Source of the DNA: Bacillota bacterium
Lineage (GTDB): Bacteria > Bacillota > Clostridia > Tissierellales > Sedimentibacteraceae
Direction: 5' to 3'
Length of the DNA stretch: 8,102 nucleotides
NCBI GenBank assembly: GCA_023425285.1
Contig: JAFACY010000264.1
Coordinates: 1-8,102 of the forward strand
Of the stretch, positions 6,432 to 8,102 are shown piece after piece. The notes beneath the pieces were generated by a model that made no database searches, was not told where the DNA came from, and saw only the letters and a list, made by a program, of their open reading frames with translations. Numbering within the stretch: position 1 is the first letter of the stretch; every line of letters starts with the position of its first letter. The position numbers were made by a program, and so were the translations under genes.

Positions 6432-6684
6432 GTTGATTTTTACTGAACGCGCATGGGAAGAATATTTGTATTGGCAAACACAAGATAAAAAAACCTTAAA
6501 ACGAATTAATGCCCTTTTGAAAGATATTGACCGTAACAATTTTGATGGTTTAGGTAAGCCTGAACTACTAAAAAACTTTGAAGGCAGTTGGAGCAGACGA
6601 ATTGATGAAGTAAACAGGCTTGTCTACAAGGTATCGGACGGAAGGATAGAGATAATACAATGTAAAGGGCATTATGACGATTAA
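6424..6684 (+). CDS. yoeB: Txe/YoeB-family mRNA-cleaving toxin
   Basis: This 86-residue RelE-superfamily toxin is expected to cut mRNA in the ribosomal A site when freed from its antitoxin. It aligns along its length with E. coli YoeB as I recall that sequence: LIFTERAWEEYLYWQTQDKK near the start, GKPELLKNFEGSWSRRI (44-60), NRLVYKV (64-70), and C80-KGHY (81-84) at the end. The residues matching the YoeB catalytic set are present: E47, R65 and H83, with Y84. The toxin therefore looks active. ATG 6424 is chosen because it overlaps the antitoxin stop by 8 bases, which points to translational coupling, and because GAGG at 6411-6414 is suitably placed. An upstream in-frame start at 6409 would add five residues not seen in the family. 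Confidence 0.93.
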   Translation: MSKLIFTERAWEEYLYWQTQDKKTLKRINALLKDIDRNNFDGLGKPELLKNFEGSWSRRIDEVNRLVYKVSDGRIEIIQCKGHYDD

Positions 6685-6706
6685 ATATAAAACATCGGAG
6701 TGAATA

Positions 6707-7324
6707 ATGGAGCATTATTTTAATCAAAATCCGTCAACAGAAAAAGAAATATACAAATTTGACTGGAACATAGGTCAAAACAGATTTTATTTTTATACCA
6801 GCAACAGTGTTTTTTCAAAAAGTGGTATGGACTTCGGTTCCATGCTTCTGGTTGAAACTGTTTTAAATGAAAATGCAGGATTTTCAGGAAGTGTGCTTGA
6901 TTTAGGGTGCGGCTACGGTCCCATAGGCATAATTATAGCCGGTCTCTTAAATAAAATAAATGTCACTATGTCCGATGTCAATGAAAGAAGCTTAGAGCTT
7001 TGCGCCATGAATGCAAAGGAAAACAAGGTGGATGACAGGACAAAAATAATCAGATCATCCGGCTTTGAAAATATAAACGGTAAATATGACATCATAGTGA
7101 CCAACCCACCTATAAGAGCAGGTAAGGACACTGTCTTTTCTTTCTATGAAGGAGCTTACGAGCACTTAAACGAGGGAGGAAGACTATATGTTGTCATACA
7201 AAAAAAGCAAGGGGCCCCAAGCACCAAGGCAAAACTTGAAGAGTTGTTCAATAACTGTGAAACAGCCGACAAAAAATCAGGCTACTTCATATTCCGTGCA
7301 GTCAGAGGGGACGGTTCTCGCTGA
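6707..7324 (+). CDS. Class I SAM-dependent methyltransferase, YbxB/RsmC-like
   Basis: This 205-residue protein belongs to the MTS-domain methyltransferases that include RsmC (16S rRNA guanine-N2) and B. subtilis YbxB. Visible motifs: FYTSNSVFSKSGMDFGS (29-45), a substrate-side signature of this group; SAM motif I VLDLGCGYGP (63-72); acidic D90 after strand 2; catalytic NPPIRAGK (133-140); VIQKKQGAPS (163-172); and KSGYFIFRAVR (190-200). The length matches YbxB. An RNA target, probably a guanine in rRNA, is inferred from the NPP[IF]-type motif and the family. ATG 6707 has GGAG at 6697-6700. It lies 22 bases after the toxin stop, and I see no promoter or terminator between, so it may be read from the toxin-antitoxin promoter. 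It is not near rplL/rpoB, where YbxB usually sits. Confidence 0.9.
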   Translation: MEHYFNQNPSTEKEIYKFDWNIGQNRFYFYTSNSVFSKSGMDFGSMLLVETVLNENAGFSGSVLDLGCGYGPIGIIIAGLLNKINVTMSDVNERSLELCAMNAKENKVDDRTKIIRSSGFENINGKYDIIVTNPPIRAGKDTVFSFYEGAYEHLNEGGRLYVVIQKKQGAPSTKAKLEELFNNCETADKKSGYFIFRAVRGDGSR

Positions 7325-7347
7325 CTGCGCAGAATTTGCTTATTTTT
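7296..7347 (+). terminator. Probable terminator overlapping the methyltransferase stop codon
   Basis: GCAGTCAG (7298-7305) pairs perfectly with CTGACTGC (7321-7328). The stem grows to 10 bp (7296-7305 with 7321-7330) with one T-G wobble and encloses a 15-base loop. It is followed by AGAATTTGCTTATTTTTC, so the T-tract is delayed and interrupted. The stop codon TGA (7322-7324) lies in the right arm, which fits transcription ending right after the gene. Confidence 0.5.
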
Positions 7348-7424
7348 CAACTGAAGCAGATTCCTTTAATTTGGTCAGCTGATTGTTTCTCACTACATAC
7401 ACCTTCTTATTTTGCACTTGCGAT

Positions 7425-7478
7425 TGTAGCAATATCATCATTGAAGAATATAATGATAACAAGGCATATTGCATTACA
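7425..7478. repeat. Imperfect inverted repeat in the intergenic region
   Basis: Nested pairs are visible: TGTA (7425-7428) with TACA (7475-7478), GCAATAT (7429-7435) with ATATTGC (7466-7472), and ATCATT (7437-7442) with AATGAT (7452-7457). One internal loop is asymmetric, 1 base against 8. It could be an RNA structure or a decayed element. No T-run follows, so it is not an obvious terminator. Confidence 0.4.
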
Positions 7479-7559
7479 CATTTTAACATCTCGGACCTAT
7501 ATAAGGGGTATAATGTATAATTAATATCAATATATGCAGTTTCAAAAAAGTATGAACTC

Positions 7560-7588
7560 ATGAAATCGTATGGTTTCGTTTAACTTTT
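7560..7588 (+). terminator. Weak terminator-like hairpin
   Basis: ATGAAATC pairs with GGTTTCGT around a GTAT loop, 8 bp including two wobble pairs, and TTTAACTTTTTAT follows. It lies about 240 bases after the methyltransferase gene. It may be a back-up terminator or chance in AT-rich DNA. Confidence 0.22.
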
Positions 7589-7775
7589 TATAAAAGCTTT
7601 TTGTTATAAATTTAAATTTATGTTGAAATTACGCGATTTGTAAAAAACTGGAAGCTCAAATTGCATATATACAAGTATTTGCATACATACTCATATTCTT
7701 GTTTTCTATATGTACCTATCCTGAAAACATTCAAATTGTTCTTCGATATGCTTTTTAGCATGAACTATAAACTCA

Positions 7776-7817
7776 GTAATTTTAAAAATTGTCAGACAGA
7801 ATTGTCCCCTCTGTCTG
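7776..7817 (-). terminator. Intrinsic terminator of the YihY-family gene
   Basis: CAGACAGA (7793-7800) and TCTGTCTG (7810-7817) form a perfect 8-bp stem with a 9-base loop. Read on the minus strand, the stem is followed by ACAATTTTTAAAATT, a short T-tract. The gene's stop codon (7794-7792) begins inside the stem, so the signal sits exactly at the gene end. Confidence 0.55.
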
Positions 7818-8102
7818 CTTTGTTTTGTCTGCTTTTTCCTGCGAAATAGTTGATTTCGGCGCCGGTCAGAAAGATTATAGACATTATAAAAATCCACAAT
7901 AAAAAGATGATGACTCCGGATAGGTTGCCGTAGATGGTGTAGTAGTAAGTTGTTCTGGTTCCTATATAGTAGGAATATAAGGTGGAGCCGGTAATTATAC
8001 CTATGGTTGCAAATGCAGCACCTGGAAAAACAAATGAGAACCTAACCTTTTCATAGGTCAGGTACTTGTATGCGGCAGAAAAAATAAGAAACATCAATAA
8101 AA
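7792..8102 (-). CDS. YihY/BrkB-family inner membrane protein, C-terminal part (cut by window edge)
   Basis: About 100 residues of the C-terminal end are visible; the frame stays open to the window edge, so the true start lies outside. Two hydrophobic segments can be seen, FVFPGAAFATIGIITGSTLY and GVIIFLLWIFIMSIIFLTGA. The YihY/BrkB signature is present: PGA near the start of one segment, the YG-x-L-G-like stretch YGNLSGVIIFLLWIF, and the closing GAEIN. The tail (GKSRQNKADRGDNSV) is short and polar. The family has about six membrane spans and was once called ribonuclease BN in error; its molecular function is not settled. The gene converges on the methyltransferase gene. An internal TTG/ATG at 8097-8092 is not a credible start, because conserved protein continues upstream. 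Confidence 0.88.
   Translation of the reverse strand, partial: LLMFLIFSAAYKYLTYEKVRFSFVFPGAAFATIGIITGSTLYSYYIGTRTTYYYTIYGNLSGVIIFLLWIFIMSIIFLTGAEINYFAGKSRQNKADRGDNSV

Larger units (their letters stand above)
7325..7791. other. Intergenic region without a convincing gene
   Basis: These roughly 470 AT-rich bases separate two convergent genes. An open frame on the minus strand (7561-7340, 73 codons, ending LTKLKESASVEK) has no ribosome binding site, and its frame is closed at 7582-7580. It might be a gene remnant but matches nothing I recognise. Two TATAAT strings on the plus strand (7509-7514 and 7516-7521) lack a -35 at the right distance. A 16-bp AT palindrome lies at 7606-7621. The rest shows nothing clear. 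Confidence 0.6.

Noticed and set aside
7340..7561. Minus-strand 73-residue open frame as a real gene
   Set aside because: No ribosome binding site, no recognisable family, and the frame is closed shortly upstream by a stop. Kept only as a possible remnant.
7606..7621. 16-bp AT-only palindrome as an operator
   Set aside because: Such palindromes arise easily in very AT-rich intergenic DNA and no promoter or gene start is nearby.
7661..7849. Plus-strand 62-residue open frame
   Set aside because: Its 3' part runs antisense to the end of the YihY-family gene, it has biased aromatic-rich composition and there is no ribosome binding site.

Overview
The window looks like chromosomal DNA from a low-GC, strictly anaerobic Firmicute (Clostridia or Tissierellia-like). 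This rests on AT-rich sequence, AGA-rich arginine codons, strong AGGAGG ribosome binding sites, TTG starts, and a cytoplasmic iron-sulfur flavoprotein complex typical of fermenters and acetogens. I cannot name a genus.

Region 1 (1-5941) is a three-gene operon. It encodes a NuoE-like [2Fe-2S] subunit, a NuoF-like FMN/NADH subunit with extra ferredoxin clusters, and a 1149-residue fusion. The fusion joins a NuoG/HydA-type iron-sulfur N-terminus, a complete NfnB/GltD-type FAD + NAD(P)H module, a two-cluster ferredoxin module and a NuoG/FdhA-type molybdopterin fold that lacks the catalytic Cys/Sec. There is no hydrogenase H-cluster and there are no membrane subunits. The set best fits the Sporomusa-type Nfn (Stn) class of electron-bifurcating transhydrogenases, which link NADH, NADPH and ferredoxin. 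The leader carries two tandem 18-bp Rex-type operators, the first containing an extended -10 element, and a second good promoter further downstream. This suggests control by the NADH/NAD+ ratio.

Region 2 (5942-6158) holds a common dispersed inverted repeat whose hairpin, followed by six Ts, can act as the operon terminator. It is followed by a perfect-consensus promoter.

Region 3 (6159-7324) is a toxin-antitoxin pair, a RelB/DinJ-type antitoxin overlapping a Txe/YoeB-type toxin with its catalytic residues intact. A YbxB/RsmC-like methyltransferase gene follows after 22 bases, with no visible terminator or promoter between, so it may be read from the same promoter. A hairpin overlapping its stop codon probably ends transcription.

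Region 4 (7325-8102) is about 470 bases with no convincing gene but some inverted repeats, and then the C-terminal part of a YihY/BrkB-family membrane protein on the minus strand, cut by the window edge. Its stop codon also lies in a terminator-like hairpin.
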